From Acidiphilium sp. (GTDB lineage Bacteria > Pseudomonadota > Alphaproteobacteria > Acetobacterales > Acetobacteraceae): a DNA stretch of 64,000 nucleotides. Position 1 is the first letter of the stretch; the number at the start of each line of letters is the position of its first letter. The stretch covers positions 1,159,770 through 1,223,769 of the forward strand of contig JAQTXH010000001.1 in assembly GCA_028688905.1 (NCBI GenBank), written 5' to 3'. Made by a program: the position numbers and the translations under genes. A model generated the notes under the pieces. It saw only the letters and a program-made list of their open reading frames with translations, did no database searches and had not been told where the DNA came from. Below are positions 55,869-64,000 of this stretch, piece after piece.

Positions 55869-57397
55869 TGCAAGGCTCCCGCTTTCGCCATCGCCAGATG
55901 CGTAGCCGGGAGCATCGCCGCGGCATGGGCGTGGACCAGATCCTGCACGGCACTCTGAAAGGCGTAGGTCAGGCCGCTCGGGATGAAGCCAAGCCCGATC
56001 ACCAGAATCGCGAGGGGGGCCAGCATCAGCCATTCCTTGCCGGAAATATCACTGATCACCGCATGGGCGATGCTACGCGCCTGGTCGAACAGCACGCGGC
56101 GGATCATGACCAGCATGTACATAACGCTCAGGATCATGCCGGTCCCGGTGAGCAGCGCCACCCAGAAATTGACCTGGATCGCGCCGATCATCACCAGGAT
56201 CTCGCCGACGAACCCCGAAGTACCGGGCAGACCGACATTGGCCATCACGAACAGCATGAGGAAGGTCGCATAGACTGGCATGCGGGTGGCAAGCCCGCCC
56301 AATTGATCGAGCCGCAGCGAATGGCCGCGCGCGACTAATATGCCGACGCAGAGGAACAGCGCCGCGATCACCAACCCATGCGAGACCATCTGGAACAGCG
56401 CGCCCTCGATACCGATGACCGTGAAGGTGAAAATACCGACAACGATCAGCCCCATATGGGCGACCGAGGAATAGGCGATCATCCGTTTCAGGTCGATCTG
56501 GGCCAGGGCGGCGAAGGAGATGTAGATCACCCCCATGATGCCGAGGGCGAACATCAGCGGCGCGAAATAGGCTGACGCCTGCGGCAGCATCGGCAGCGAG
56601 AAGCGCAGGAAGCCGTAGGCCCCCATTTTCGACAAAACGGCGGCGAGCATGATCGTGCCGGGCAGCGGCGCTTCGCCGTAAGCGTCCGGCAGCCAGGTGT
56701 GGAACGGCCAGACTGCCGCTTTTACCCCGAACGATGCCAGGAAGGCGAGGAACAGCCAATCCTGGATATGCGGCGCGATTGGCGTGTGCATCAGGGCGAT
56801 CATGTTGGTGGTGCCGGCGTGGTGCCACATCCAGACCAGTGCCAGTAGCATCGGCAATGAGCCGGCCAGGGTGAAGACAAAAAACTTGACCGCGGCATAA
56901 ATCCGCCGCTCGCCGCCCCACACGCCGATGATCAGATACATCGGGATCAGTACGCCTTCGAAGAAAATATAGAACATCAAAAAATCGAGCGAGGAAAACA
57001 TGCCGATGGTCATGGTTTCCAGCAGCATGAAGGCGGCCATGTAGTCGCGCACCCGGCGTCCTTCGCGCCAGCTTGCCAGGATCACGATCGGGGTGAGCAG
57101 AGCGCTCAGGGCAATGAAAAACAGGCTGACCCCATCGATGCCGAGTCGATAGGCGATGTGGAACTGCGGAATCCAGGTGGCGGTTTCGCTGAACTGAAAA
57201 CCATGCGTGGCCGGGTTGAAATCGAACAGCATGATCGCGGCGAGCACCAGCACGATCAGGCTGGTCCAGAGTGCGATCCAGCGGGCGTTGTGCGCGGCGG
57301 CCGCGTCACTGCCGCCGTGGCGCCCTTGGGGAATGAACATCAGGCCGGCACCCGCAAGCGGCAACCAGATCATCAGGGAGAGGACTGGAAATGTCAT
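55865..57397 (-). CDS. nuoM: NADH-quinone oxidoreductase subunit M
   Basis: 510 residues; second antiporter-like subunit of the membrane arm. YRLGIDGVSLFFIALSALLTPIVILASW carries the region before the conserved pump Glu, and FGVKAAVWPFHTWLPDAYGEAPLPGTIMLAAVLSKMGAYGF is the hallmark Lys/His motif. It translocates protons coupled to quinone reduction. A 13-base gap follows nuoL. Confidence 0.97.
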   Translation of the reverse strand: MTFPVLSLMIWLPLAGAGLMFIPQGRHGGSDAAAAHNARWIALWTSLIVLVLAAIMLFDFNPATHGFQFSETATWIPQFHIAYRLGIDGVSLFFIALSALLTPIVILASWREGRRVRDYMAAFMLLETMTIGMFSSLDFLMFYIFFEGVLIPMYLIIGVWGGERRIYAAVKFFVFTLAGSLPMLLALVWMWHHAGTTNMIALMHTPIAPHIQDWLFLAFLASFGVKAAVWPFHTWLPDAYGEAPLPGTIMLAAVLSKMGAYGFLRFSLPMLPQASAYFAPLMFALGIMGVIYISFAALAQIDLKRMIAYSSVAHMGLIVVGIFTFTVIGIEGALFQMVSHGLVIAALFLCVGILVARGHSLRLDQLGGLATRMPVYATFLMLFVMANVGLPGTSGFVGEILVMIGAIQVNFWVALLTGTGMILSVMYMLVMIRRVLFDQARSIAHAVISDISGKEWLMLAPLAILVIGLGFIPSGLTYAFQSAVQDLVHAHAAAMLPATHLAMAKAGALQ

Positions 57398-57410
57398 GGT
57401 TCTGATCCCC

Positions 57411-59339
57411 TCATCGCGCCAACAGGAACACGGAGACCAGCACCATCAGGCCGATCAGCATGACGAAGCCGTAAACCGCGATCGAGCCGCTTTGCAGGCG
57501 GGACGCTTGGCCCGCAGCGTCGACGGTGAGACGCGCGAGGCCGGAGGGCACGCCATCGATCACCTCGTCATCACCAACCCGCCAGATCAATCGGGCAAGC
57601 CGCAGCGCAGGGCGGACAAAAATTGCATCATAGAGTTCATCGAAATACCATTTGTTGAGCACAAAGTCGTAAAGCCCAGGGAGCGCCCGCGCGAGCCGTG
57701 CCGGGGTGGCGGGGGCCACTTCGTAGAACCAATAGGCGACGCCGATGCCGCCAACCGCCAACAGCAACGGCAAACCGGCCCCCCAGGCGGGAATGCTGTG
57801 CAGACCGTTCATGAACGCACCATGATCGGGCAGCGCGATGCTCGCCCCCCAGAACGCCGCATATTTTTTGCCGATGAAGGTGGGGGCGAGGAGGAAGCCG
57901 GTGGTCAGGGCACCACCCGCGAGGACGATCAGTGGCCCGAGCATCACCGCCGGGCTTTCGTGCGCATGACCGGTGGTGTCGCTTGATCCGCGTGGTTTGC
58001 CGTGAAACACCAGGAGCATCAGCCGCACGATGTAAAACGCGGTCAAACCGGCACCGAGCGTACCGGCGATCCACCCAAACATCGCGGTCGGCGAATGATT
58101 GGCAAAGGCCGCGGCAAGAATTGCATCCTTGGAGAAAAACCCGGAAAACGGTGGGATCGCGGCGAGCGCCAGGGCACCGAACCACATGGTGACATAGGTA
58201 ACCGGCAGTTTGCGCCACAACCCGCCCATTTTCCGTACATCCTGCTCGTCGGCCAGCGCGTGGATCACCGAACCAGCGCCAAGGAACAGGAGGGCCTTAA
58301 AGAAGGCGTGGTTGACGAGGTGGAATATCGCGGCGGGACCCGCGCCCACGCCAACCGCGAGGAACATGTAGCCCAGCTGCGAGCAGGTCGAATAGGCAAT
58401 GATCCGCTTGATGTCGTTCTGCACGCAGCCGATCGTCGCGGCAAAAAACGCGGTGGCCCCGCCGATTACCGTGATCGCATCGAGCGCGACCGGCGCATGG
58501 TCGATCAGCGGCGTCATCCGCACCATGGCGAACACCCCGGCGGTGACCATGGTGGCGGCATGGATCAGGGCGGAAATCGGGGTCGGGCCTTCCATCGCGT
58601 CCGGCAGCCAGGTGTGCAGGAATAGCTGCGCGGATTTGCCCATCGCGCCGATGAACAGCAGGACCGAAATAACCTCGAGCACCGGCAAATCGGCGCCGAA
58701 CAAATGATAGACGGCGGATTCGACCGCCGGGACGCCGGCAAAGATGACATCGAAACTGACACTGTGGAATTGCAACCAGGTCAGCGCGATGCCGACCGCA
58801 AAGAACAAATCGCCGACCCGGTTGACAATGAACGCCTTGATCGCCGCCGCATTGGCGCTGGCGCGATCGTACCAGTAGCCGATCAGCAAATAGGACATCA
58901 GGCCGACGCCCTCCCAGCCAAAAAACAGCTGGACCAAGTTGTTGGCGGTGACCAGCGCCAGCATCGCGAAGGTAAACAAAGAAATATAGACGAAAAACCG
59001 GGGTTCGGAGCGGTCGTGCGCCATATAGCCGACGCTGTAGATGTGGATGATGGCGGACACGACGGTGACCATGCCGACCATCACCAGCGACAGCGTATCC
59101 TCGCGCAGCGCCCAGTGGGGCGTGAACTGCGCGACGCTGATCCACGGTCCCAGCATCACCAGATGATCGGGCAGATGCTGTACCAGATGGCGAACGTCGA
59201 CCGCGATCGCAGCAGCGCCCGCGATGATCAGCGACGCAACACTCATCCCCACGGCAACGCCACGGCTGGTGAAGGGGCGAAACAGACCGGTGAGCAGCGC
59301 GCCGGCCAGCGGCGCAAATACGGCGATTGCGAGCAGCAT
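57411..59339 (-). CDS. nuoL: NADH-quinone oxidoreductase subunit L
   Basis: 642 residues; the distal antiporter-like subunit, with the long amphipathic helix near the C-terminus lying along the membrane arm. Motifs: FGWEGVGLMSYLLIGYWYDRASANAAAIKAFIVNRVGD, AQLFLHTWLPDAMEGPTPISALIHAATMVTAGVF and FFSKDAILAAAF. One base separates it from nuoK. No truncation. Confidence 0.97.
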   Translation of the reverse strand: MLLAIAVFAPLAGALLTGLFRPFTSRGVAVGMSVASLIIAGAAAIAVDVRHLVQHLPDHLVMLGPWISVAQFTPHWALREDTLSLVMVGMVTVVSAIIHIYSVGYMAHDRSEPRFFVYISLFTFAMLALVTANNLVQLFFGWEGVGLMSYLLIGYWYDRASANAAAIKAFIVNRVGDLFFAVGIALTWLQFHSVSFDVIFAGVPAVESAVYHLFGADLPVLEVISVLLFIGAMGKSAQLFLHTWLPDAMEGPTPISALIHAATMVTAGVFAMVRMTPLIDHAPVALDAITVIGGATAFFAATIGCVQNDIKRIIAYSTCSQLGYMFLAVGVGAGPAAIFHLVNHAFFKALLFLGAGSVIHALADEQDVRKMGGLWRKLPVTYVTMWFGALALAAIPPFSGFFSKDAILAAAFANHSPTAMFGWIAGTLGAGLTAFYIVRLMLLVFHGKPRGSSDTTGHAHESPAVMLGPLIVLAGGALTTGFLLAPTFIGKKYAAFWGASIALPDHGAFMNGLHSIPAWGAGLPLLLAVGGIGVAYWFYEVAPATPARLARALPGLYDFVLNKWYFDELYDAIFVRPALRLARLIWRVGDDEVIDGVPSGLARLTVDAAGQASRLQSGSIAVYGFVMLIGLMVLVSVFLLAR

Positions 59340-59340
59340 G

Positions 59341-59652
59341 TCAGCCCTTCATCAACGTGACGTCTTCGACCTCGATCGAGTCGCGATTGCGGAAATAGAC
59401 CACCACGATCGCCAGCCCGATCGCCGCTTCCGCCGCCGCAACCGCGAGGACGAACATGACAAAAACCTGCCCCACCATGTCGTGCAGCGCCGCCGAGAAG
59501 GCAACGAAATTGAGGTTGGCGGCGAGCAGGATCAGTTCGATCGACATCATGATGACGATGACGTTCTTGCGGTTTAGGAAAATCCCGAAAATCCCGATCA
59601 CCAGCAACAGACCGGCAACCACCAGATAATGCGCGAGACCTACATTCATCAT
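59341..59652 (-). CDS. nuoK: NADH-quinone oxidoreductase subunit K
   Basis: 103 residues, three transmembrane helices. [21 protein letters not shown] contains the conserved membrane Glu of the central hydrophilic axis, and a second Glu lies in [19 protein letters not shown]. Typical length and start ([15 protein letters not shown]; an extra Met precedes it). Sits between nuoJ and nuoL. Confidence 0.97.
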   Translation of the reverse strand: MMNVGLAHYLVVAGLLLVIGIFGIFLNRKNVIVIMMSIELILLAANLNFVAFSAALHDMVGQVFVMFVLAVAAAEAAIGLAIVVVYFRNRDSIEVEDVTLMKG

Positions 59653-59659
59653 TGGGCGT

Positions 59660-60313
59660 TCATCGTTGGGCGATCTCCCGGTCGGGTACGGCGTGCGGCG
59701 TTATCTGGTGCGAGCCTTCGCCCAGCTTCATCGTCACCATGGTCAGGGTTTCGTCGATCCGCCGGTCGTGCTGGATGTGGATATTCTGCCGGCGCGGACC
59801 ATGGCGATCATTATGGGTCAGCACAATGGCACCAACCATCGCGACCAGGAGTAACAGCGCCGTAAGCTCAAAGACGAACATGTAGCTTGTATAAATCAGG
59901 TCGCCGAGGGCGGTCGTGTTGGAAATATCGGCCGGCATGGGCGCAAGGCCGGCAAGACGCGCGCCGGGTGCAATTTTCCAGTCGATCGCGGTAAGGCCGA
60001 TTTCGACCATCAGGATGAACCCGATGGTCAGACCGAGCGGCGCATAACGCTGAAAGCCCTCGCGCAGGGCGGCGAAATCGACATCCAGCATCATCACCAC
60101 GAACAGAAACAGCACGGCGACCGCACCGACATACACGACCACCAATACCATCGCGAGGAATTCGGCCCCGGCGAGCACGAACAGCGCCGCCGCGTTGATG
60201 AAGGCGAGGATCAGGAACAACACCGAATGCACCGGGTTGCGCGCGGTGATCACCATGCAGGCCGAGGCGAGCAGAATGCCGGCGAAGACGTAAAATGCGA
60301 TGTCAGGGATCAT
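59660..60313 (-). CDS. nuoJ: NADH-quinone oxidoreductase subunit J
   Basis: 217 residues, five transmembrane helices. [53 protein letters not shown] is the diagnostic TM3 region with its pi-bulge segment. The soluble C-terminus ([24 protein letters not shown] and on) is longer than in E. coli but usual for alphaproteobacteria. Coupled to nuoI (9-base gap) and nuoK (7-base gap). Confidence 0.96.
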   Translation of the reverse strand: MIPDIAFYVFAGILLASACMVITARNPVHSVLFLILAFINAAALFVLAGAEFLAMVLVVVYVGAVAVLFLFVVMMLDVDFAALREGFQRYAPLGLTIGFILMVEIGLTAIDWKIAPGARLAGLAPMPADISNTTALGDLIYTSYMFVFELTALLLLVAMVGAIVLTHNDRHGPRRQNIHIQHDRRIDETLTMVTMKLGEGSHQITPHAVPDREIAQR

Positions 60314-60322
60314 GTTCGGGGC

Positions 60323-60838
60323 TTACCGATACGGCGCGTCGAGTTCGAGGCGCTTGGCGAGTTCCGGTTCCCAGCGATCGCCGTTGTCGAGCAGTTTCGC
60401 CTTATCATAAAGTAGCTCCTCGCGAGTTTCGGTCGCGAATTCGAAATTCGGGCCTTCAACGATCGCATCGACCGGACAGGCTTCCTCGCACAGGCCACAA
60501 TAGATGCATTTCGTCATGTCGATATCGTAGCGGGTGGTGCGGCGCGAGCCATCGGCGCGGGGTTCGGCCTCGATGGTGATGGCCTGGGCCGGACAGATCG
60601 CCTCGCAGAGTTTGCAGGCGATGCAGCGTTCCTCGCCGTTCGGATAGCGGCGTAGCGCGTGCTCGCCCTTGAAGCGCGGGCTGATCGCGTTTTTTTCATA
60701 TGGGTAGTTCAGCGTCGCCTTGGGTTTGAAAAAATAGCGCAAGGTGATCGCCATGCCGGACAGGATTTCCAGCAACAGGAAGCTTCTGGCGGTGCGGTCG
60801 AGCCTGACGCCGAGTCTGGTCATGCCGAGTCTGGCCAT
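60323..60838 (-). CDS. nuoI: NADH-quinone oxidoreductase subunit I (two 4Fe-4S clusters)
   Basis: 171 residues. Two ferredoxin motifs, [16 protein letters not shown] and [16 protein letters not shown], bind clusters N6a and N6b, which pass electrons toward NuoB. An N-terminal amphipathic region precedes the [12 protein letters not shown] start of the cluster domain. Starts at 60838 or 60823 (MTRLGVRLD) are both possible. It lies 15 bases after nuoH. Confidence 0.97.
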   Translation of the reverse strand: MARLGMTRLGVRLDRTARSFLLLEILSGMAITLRYFFKPKATLNYPYEKNAISPRFKGEHALRRYPNGEERCIACKLCEAICPAQAITIEAEPRADGSRRTTRYDIDMTKCIYCGLCEEACPVDAIVEGPNFEFATETREELLYDKAKLLDNGDRWEPELAKRLELDAPYR

Positions 60839-60853
60839 TATGATATCTCCCGA

Positions 60854-61879
60854 TCACGCATGGGGCAGCCAGCCGAAAATTTCGAGTACGCTCGCGGTGA
60901 GGACCAGCCAGGCGAGAGAGAACGGCAAAAACACTTTCCAGCCGAGTTGCATCAACTGATCATAGCGAAACCTTGGCAGCGTCGCGCGCACCCACAGAAA
61001 CACGAACAGGCAGGCCGCGACTTTGAGAATAAACCAGATCGGGCCGGGCACCCAGGTGAAGGGGATGAAGGGAATCGGCGAGAGCCAGCCGCCGAGGAAC
61101 AATATAGTGGTCATCCCGCTCATCAGAATCATGTTGGCGTATTCACCAAGGAAAAACAGCGCAAAGCTCATCGCACTGTATTCGACCATGAAACCGGCGA
61201 CGATTTCGCTTTCACCTTCCGGCAAATCGAACGGCGCGCGGTTGGTTTCGGCGAGGCCGGAGATGAAAAACACTACCAGCATCGGCAGCAGCGGGATCGC
61301 GAACCAGATATGCCGCTGGGCGAGGACGATGGTGTTGAGGTTCAGGCTGCCGGCGCAGACCAGGACCGAGAGGATGACCAGCCCGATCGAGACCTCGTAG
61401 CTGACCATCTGCGCGGCGGAGCGCATCGCTCCCAGGAAGGCAAATTTCGAGTTGCTCGCCCATCCCGCGATGATGACGCCGTAGACACCGAGCGAGGAGA
61501 TCGCGAACAGATAGAGCATGCCGACATTGATATTCGCGATCGCCCAGTGATCGTTCACCGGAATGACCGCCCACGCGATGATCGCGAGGCCGAAAGTAAT
61601 GATGGGCGCGAACAGGAACAGCAACCGGTTGGAGCCATCCGGAATGATGGTCTCCTTGAACAACATTTTGATGGCGTCGGCGAAGGGTTGCCACAGGCCG
61701 AACGGGCCGATGACGTTCGGCCCACGGCGAAGTTGCATCGCGGCGAGAACTTTCCGCTCGGCATAGGTGAGGTATGCGACGCCGATCAACAGCGGCACGA
61801 TCAGCGCCAGCGACTTCAGGAGAGTCAGGATCAGGATGCCGAAATCTGTTGCAAAAAACCCGGTGTCCATCGGCGTCAC
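60854..61879 (-). CDS. nuoH: NADH-quinone oxidoreductase subunit H
   Basis: 341 residues, eight transmembrane helices. [23 protein letters not shown] borders the quinone channel, and [30 protein letters not shown] holds the conserved acidic loop linking peripheral and membrane arms. The start overlaps the nuoG stop by ATGA. Confidence 0.97.
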   Translation of the reverse strand: MTPMDTGFFATDFGILILTLLKSLALIVPLLIGVAYLTYAERKVLAAMQLRRGPNVIGPFGLWQPFADAIKMLFKETIIPDGSNRLLFLFAPIITFGLAIIAWAVIPVNDHWAIANINVGMLYLFAISSLGVYGVIIAGWASNSKFAFLGAMRSAAQMVSYEVSIGLVILSVLVCAGSLNLNTIVLAQRHIWFAIPLLPMLVVFFISGLAETNRAPFDLPEGESEIVAGFMVEYSAMSFALFFLGEYANMILMSGMTTILFLGGWLSPIPFIPFTWVPGPIWFILKVAACLFVFLWVRATLPRFRYDQLMQLGWKVFLPFSLAWLVLTASVLEIFGWLPHA

Positions 61880-63936
61880 TCCGCCGCCCGCTGGAGGGGG
61901 GCGGGAATTTCAGTCGCGCATTTCGCCATGGTGGGGCTGGCGCGGCTGATTGGGTCGGTCTGGTAATAGGTCTCGAATGCCGGGGTGAACGGGGCATCCG
62001 TGAGGTGAGCAACGTCGCCGGCCGGTTTCGCGCCATCCGCGTGAGCAATCCGGCGCACAACATCAGGGGCACCGAACACCGGGCTAACCTTGATCATGCG
62101 GCGGCGCAGGGCCTCGATATCATTATACGGCAACGGCTTACCGAGTGCGGCACTTGCGGCACGGATGATCGTCCAATCCTCCCGCGCCTCGCCGGGCGGG
62201 AAAATCGCGCGCTGGGCAAGTTGGGCGCGGCCTTCGGTGTTGACATAGGTGCCGGGTTTTTCGGTGTAGGCGGCTCCCGGCAGGATGAGATCGGCGCGGG
62301 CAGCACCGCGATCGCCGTGGTGGCCCTGGTAGATCACGAAGGTTTCGGGCGGAATTTTTGTCATGTCGAGTTCGTCAGCGCCGAGCAGCCAGAGCACGTC
62401 GACGCCGCCGTTGAGCATTGCGGCGACATCCTTGCCGCCCTCCTGCGGGACGAAGCCAAGGTCGAGGCCGCCCACCCGTGCGGCGGCGTTGTGCAGCACG
62501 TTGAAGCCATGCCAATCCGCGGCCAGCATGTCCGCGGCCCCGGCGATCTGCCAGCAGGCGGCGAATACCGCAGCGCCATCCAGCCGGGCGAGCGCCTGCT
62601 GCCCGATGATCATCATCGGCTTTTTGGCGGCGGCCAGTTTTTTGGTGAATTCGTGCTCGGGGTCGAGCATCGCGCGCAGAGCGGCACCGTCATCGCCGAG
62701 ATGCGTGCAAGCATAGGTTACGTCGGTTTTGCGGCCGATCATGCCGGCGACAAAATTGAGGTTTTCCACCCAGCGGCGGCGCAGGCGGGCGTTCAGCACC
62801 GGGGCTTCGCGGCGCGGGTCGACGCCCACGAACAGCACGGCATCGGCCTCGTCGATTCCCTCGATCGTGGTGTTGAACAAATAGAATTCGCGCTGCGATG
62901 CGTCGAGGGCGGTACCGTCCTGGCGGCAATCGAGATTGTGCGAGCCGAGGGCCGTCATCAGATCCTTCAGCGCCATCATGCTTTCGGCATCGCAAAGATT
63001 ACCGGCGATGGCACCAATTCGCGACGGTGCGGCGCTGGCGATGCGCGCGGCAAGGGCCGCCAGTGCGCTGTCCCAACTTGCTGGCTGCAATTTTCCGGCA
63101 ACCCTGATCCAGGGCCGGTCGAGGCGCTTGCGCTTCAGACCATCGAGCGCGAAGCGGGATTTATCGGCGAGCCATTCCTCGTTCACCGCATCGTTGATCC
63201 GCGGCAGAATCCGCAACACCTCGCCGCCGCGCGAATCGATCCGGATATTGGTGCCGACCGCGTCGAACACGTCGATACTGTCGGTCTTACGGAGTTCCCA
63301 GGTGCGGGCGACGAAGGCGTAGGGCTTGGCGGTGAGCGCGCCAACCGGGCAGAGGTCGATGATATTGCCCGAGAGTTCGGATGTCAGGCCGCGCTCGACG
63401 TAATTGGTGATTTCCATGGTTTCGCCGCGTGAGGTCGCGCCAAGTTCCGGCACGCCGGCGACTTCGGACAGAAATCGCACGCAGCGGGTGCATTGGATGC
63501 AGCGGGTCATCACGGTTTTGACCAGCGGGCCGAAGTTCTTGTCGGTCACCGCGCGCTTGTTTTCGAGATAGCGGCTGTGGTCGCGGCCATAGCCCATGGC
63601 TTCGTCCTGCAAATCGCACTCGCCGCCCTGATCGCAGATCGGGCAATCGAGCGGGTGGTTGATCAGCAGGAATTCCATGACGTTGCGCCGGGCTTGCCGC
63701 ACTTTTTCGGTATCGGTGAAAATCACCATGCCCTCGCCGACCGGCTGTCCGCAGGAGGCGACCGGCTTAGGCATTTTTTCGATCTCGACCAGGCACATCC
63801 GGCAATTGCCCGCGATCGACAGCCTCTCATGATAGCAGAAGCGCGGGATTTCCTTGCCCGCCGCCTCAGCGGCCTGCAACACGGTGAAGCCGTTCGGGAC
63901 TTCGATCTCGATGCCGTCGACCGTGACTTTTGCCAT
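61876..63936 (-). CDS. nuoG: NADH-quinone oxidoreductase subunit G
   Basis: 686 residues. An N-terminal 2Fe-2S ferredoxin domain ([23 protein letters not shown] ... VASCGQPV) is followed by the His-Cys3 4Fe-4S site [18 protein letters not shown] and a further cluster domain [11 protein letters not shown] ... LCPVGALT. A molybdopterin-oxidoreductase-like domain (about 220-600) has no redox cofactor in complex I. It links NuoF/E to NuoI. The ATG at 63936 gives [24 protein letters not shown], the expected start. Confidence 0.97.
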   Translation of the reverse strand: MAKVTVDGIEIEVPNGFTVLQAAEAAGKEIPRFCYHERLSIAGNCRMCLVEIEKMPKPVASCGQPVGEGMVIFTDTEKVRQARRNVMEFLLINHPLDCPICDQGGECDLQDEAMGYGRDHSRYLENKRAVTDKNFGPLVKTVMTRCIQCTRCVRFLSEVAGVPELGATSRGETMEITNYVERGLTSELSGNIIDLCPVGALTAKPYAFVARTWELRKTDSIDVFDAVGTNIRIDSRGGEVLRILPRINDAVNEEWLADKSRFALDGLKRKRLDRPWIRVAGKLQPASWDSALAALAARIASAAPSRIGAIAGNLCDAESMMALKDLMTALGSHNLDCRQDGTALDASQREFYLFNTTIEGIDEADAVLFVGVDPRREAPVLNARLRRRWVENLNFVAGMIGRKTDVTYACTHLGDDGAALRAMLDPEHEFTKKLAAAKKPMMIIGQQALARLDGAAVFAACWQIAGAADMLAADWHGFNVLHNAAARVGGLDLGFVPQEGGKDVAAMLNGGVDVLWLLGADELDMTKIPPETFVIYQGHHGDRGAARADLILPGAAYTEKPGTYVNTEGRAQLAQRAIFPPGEAREDWTIIRAASAALGKPLPYNDIEALRRRMIKVSPVFGAPDVVRRIAHADGAKPAGDVAHLTDAPFTPAFETYYQTDPISRASPTMAKCATEIPAPLQRAAE

Positions 63937-63982
63937 TAGTTCCGGCTCCAGATTGCAATGCGCTGCACAGGATCGACCATGT

Positions 63983-64000
63983 TCATTCCGCTGCGATCGC
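63983..64000 (-). CDS. Possible 3' end of nuoF, cut by the window
   Basis: The last bases of the window read on the minus strand as codons AIAAE followed by TGA at 63983-63985, 46 bases upstream of nuoG. nuoF is the expected upstream neighbour in the nuoA-N order, but six codons are too few to prove it. A 16-codon frame starting MNMVDPVQRIAIW ends just before nuoG and is not thought to be a gene. Confidence 0.3.
   Translation of the reverse strand, partial: AIAAE

Noticed and set aside
53686-55953. One continuous open frame spanning birA and most of nuoN, suggesting a fusion
   Set aside because: Upstream of 54435 the frame translates into low-complexity Arg/His-rich sequence, while nuoN in the overlapping frame is a perfect complex I subunit.
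63937-63987. A 16-codon frame (MNMVDPVQRIAIW...) between nuoF and nuoG
   Set aside because: Too short and without family support; more likely the normal nuoF-nuoG spacer.

Overview
The window is a dense, GC-rich chromosomal segment of an alphaproteobacterium. Three things suggest this: a short ProS without an internal editing domain, the order nuoG-nuoN / birA / coaX / RNase J / proS / lolC / lolD, and a class I PHA synthase. The protein flavour best fits Rhodospirillales, probably Acetobacteraceae, but that assignment comes from recall of family sequences and no search was run. Genes are tightly packed and many neighbours overlap by the four bases ATGA or TTGA, so most of the window consists of operons. 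Nearly all of the large open frames opposite these genes are high-GC shadows.

Layout. 1-3800 (minus): an OmpA-like lipoprotein, an AlaC-type aminotransferase, homoserine dehydrogenase and a 3'-truncated glpX. 3863-10905 (plus): one co-directional run of phaC, a GT4 glycosyltransferase, an O-antigen-ligase-like membrane protein, a CobW GTPase, a WD40 protein and an aldo/keto reductase. 10906-13706 (minus): rplU-rpmA with a clear promoter and terminator, then obgE-proB. 13880-16802 (minus): an MBL-fold hydrolase, a ferritin-like protein and a methyltransferase, with a 33-bp triple tandem repeat in between. 16959-18161 (plus): a CoA transferase. 18210-20651 (minus): a small hypothetical gene and fusA. 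20943-25656: a TonB receptor divergent from a NarX/NarL-type two-component system, with a phased inverted-repeat array between them. 25823-28913 (minus): a lone PaaD-like gene, ispA, xseB, an HDAC-family hydrolase and a cysteine-less TusA-like protein. 29019-33806: a ROK kinase, a lipoprotein, then yfgM-bamB-der. 33813-35908 (minus): a membrane protein with an SBP56/methanethiol oxidase homologue. 36131-41053: two circularly permuted ATP-grasp / alpha-E loci facing away from each other. 41130-42590: a PEP-CTERM protein, a small membrane protein, tRNA-Thr(GGT), tandem 11-bp repeats and an IS3-type transposase remnant. 42591-50930: an FAD dehydrogenase, an ABC-F protein, a PsiE-like protein, lolD-lolC-proS and an acyltransferase. 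50950-51044 holds a structured RNA ending in a strong terminator. 51178-64000 (minus): RNase J, coaX, birA and nuoN-nuoG.

How the genes work together. The right third is respiratory complex I followed by conserved housekeeping genes (biotin ligase, pantothenate kinase, RNase J, prolyl-tRNA synthetase, Lol lipoprotein export). The yfgM-bamB-der block serves outer-membrane protein assembly and ribosome maturation, and rplU-rpmA-obgE serves the large ribosomal subunit. Accessory interest is concentrated in four places: the ATP-grasp/alpha-E locus, where the fused paralogue appears to have lost its ATP-binding motifs; the TonB receptor/two-component intergenic array; the structured RNA upstream of the acyltransferase; and the repeat-bearing leader of the ferritin-like gene. 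The only gap longer than 300 bases between protein genes is 42088-42590, which holds the tRNA and mobile-element debris.
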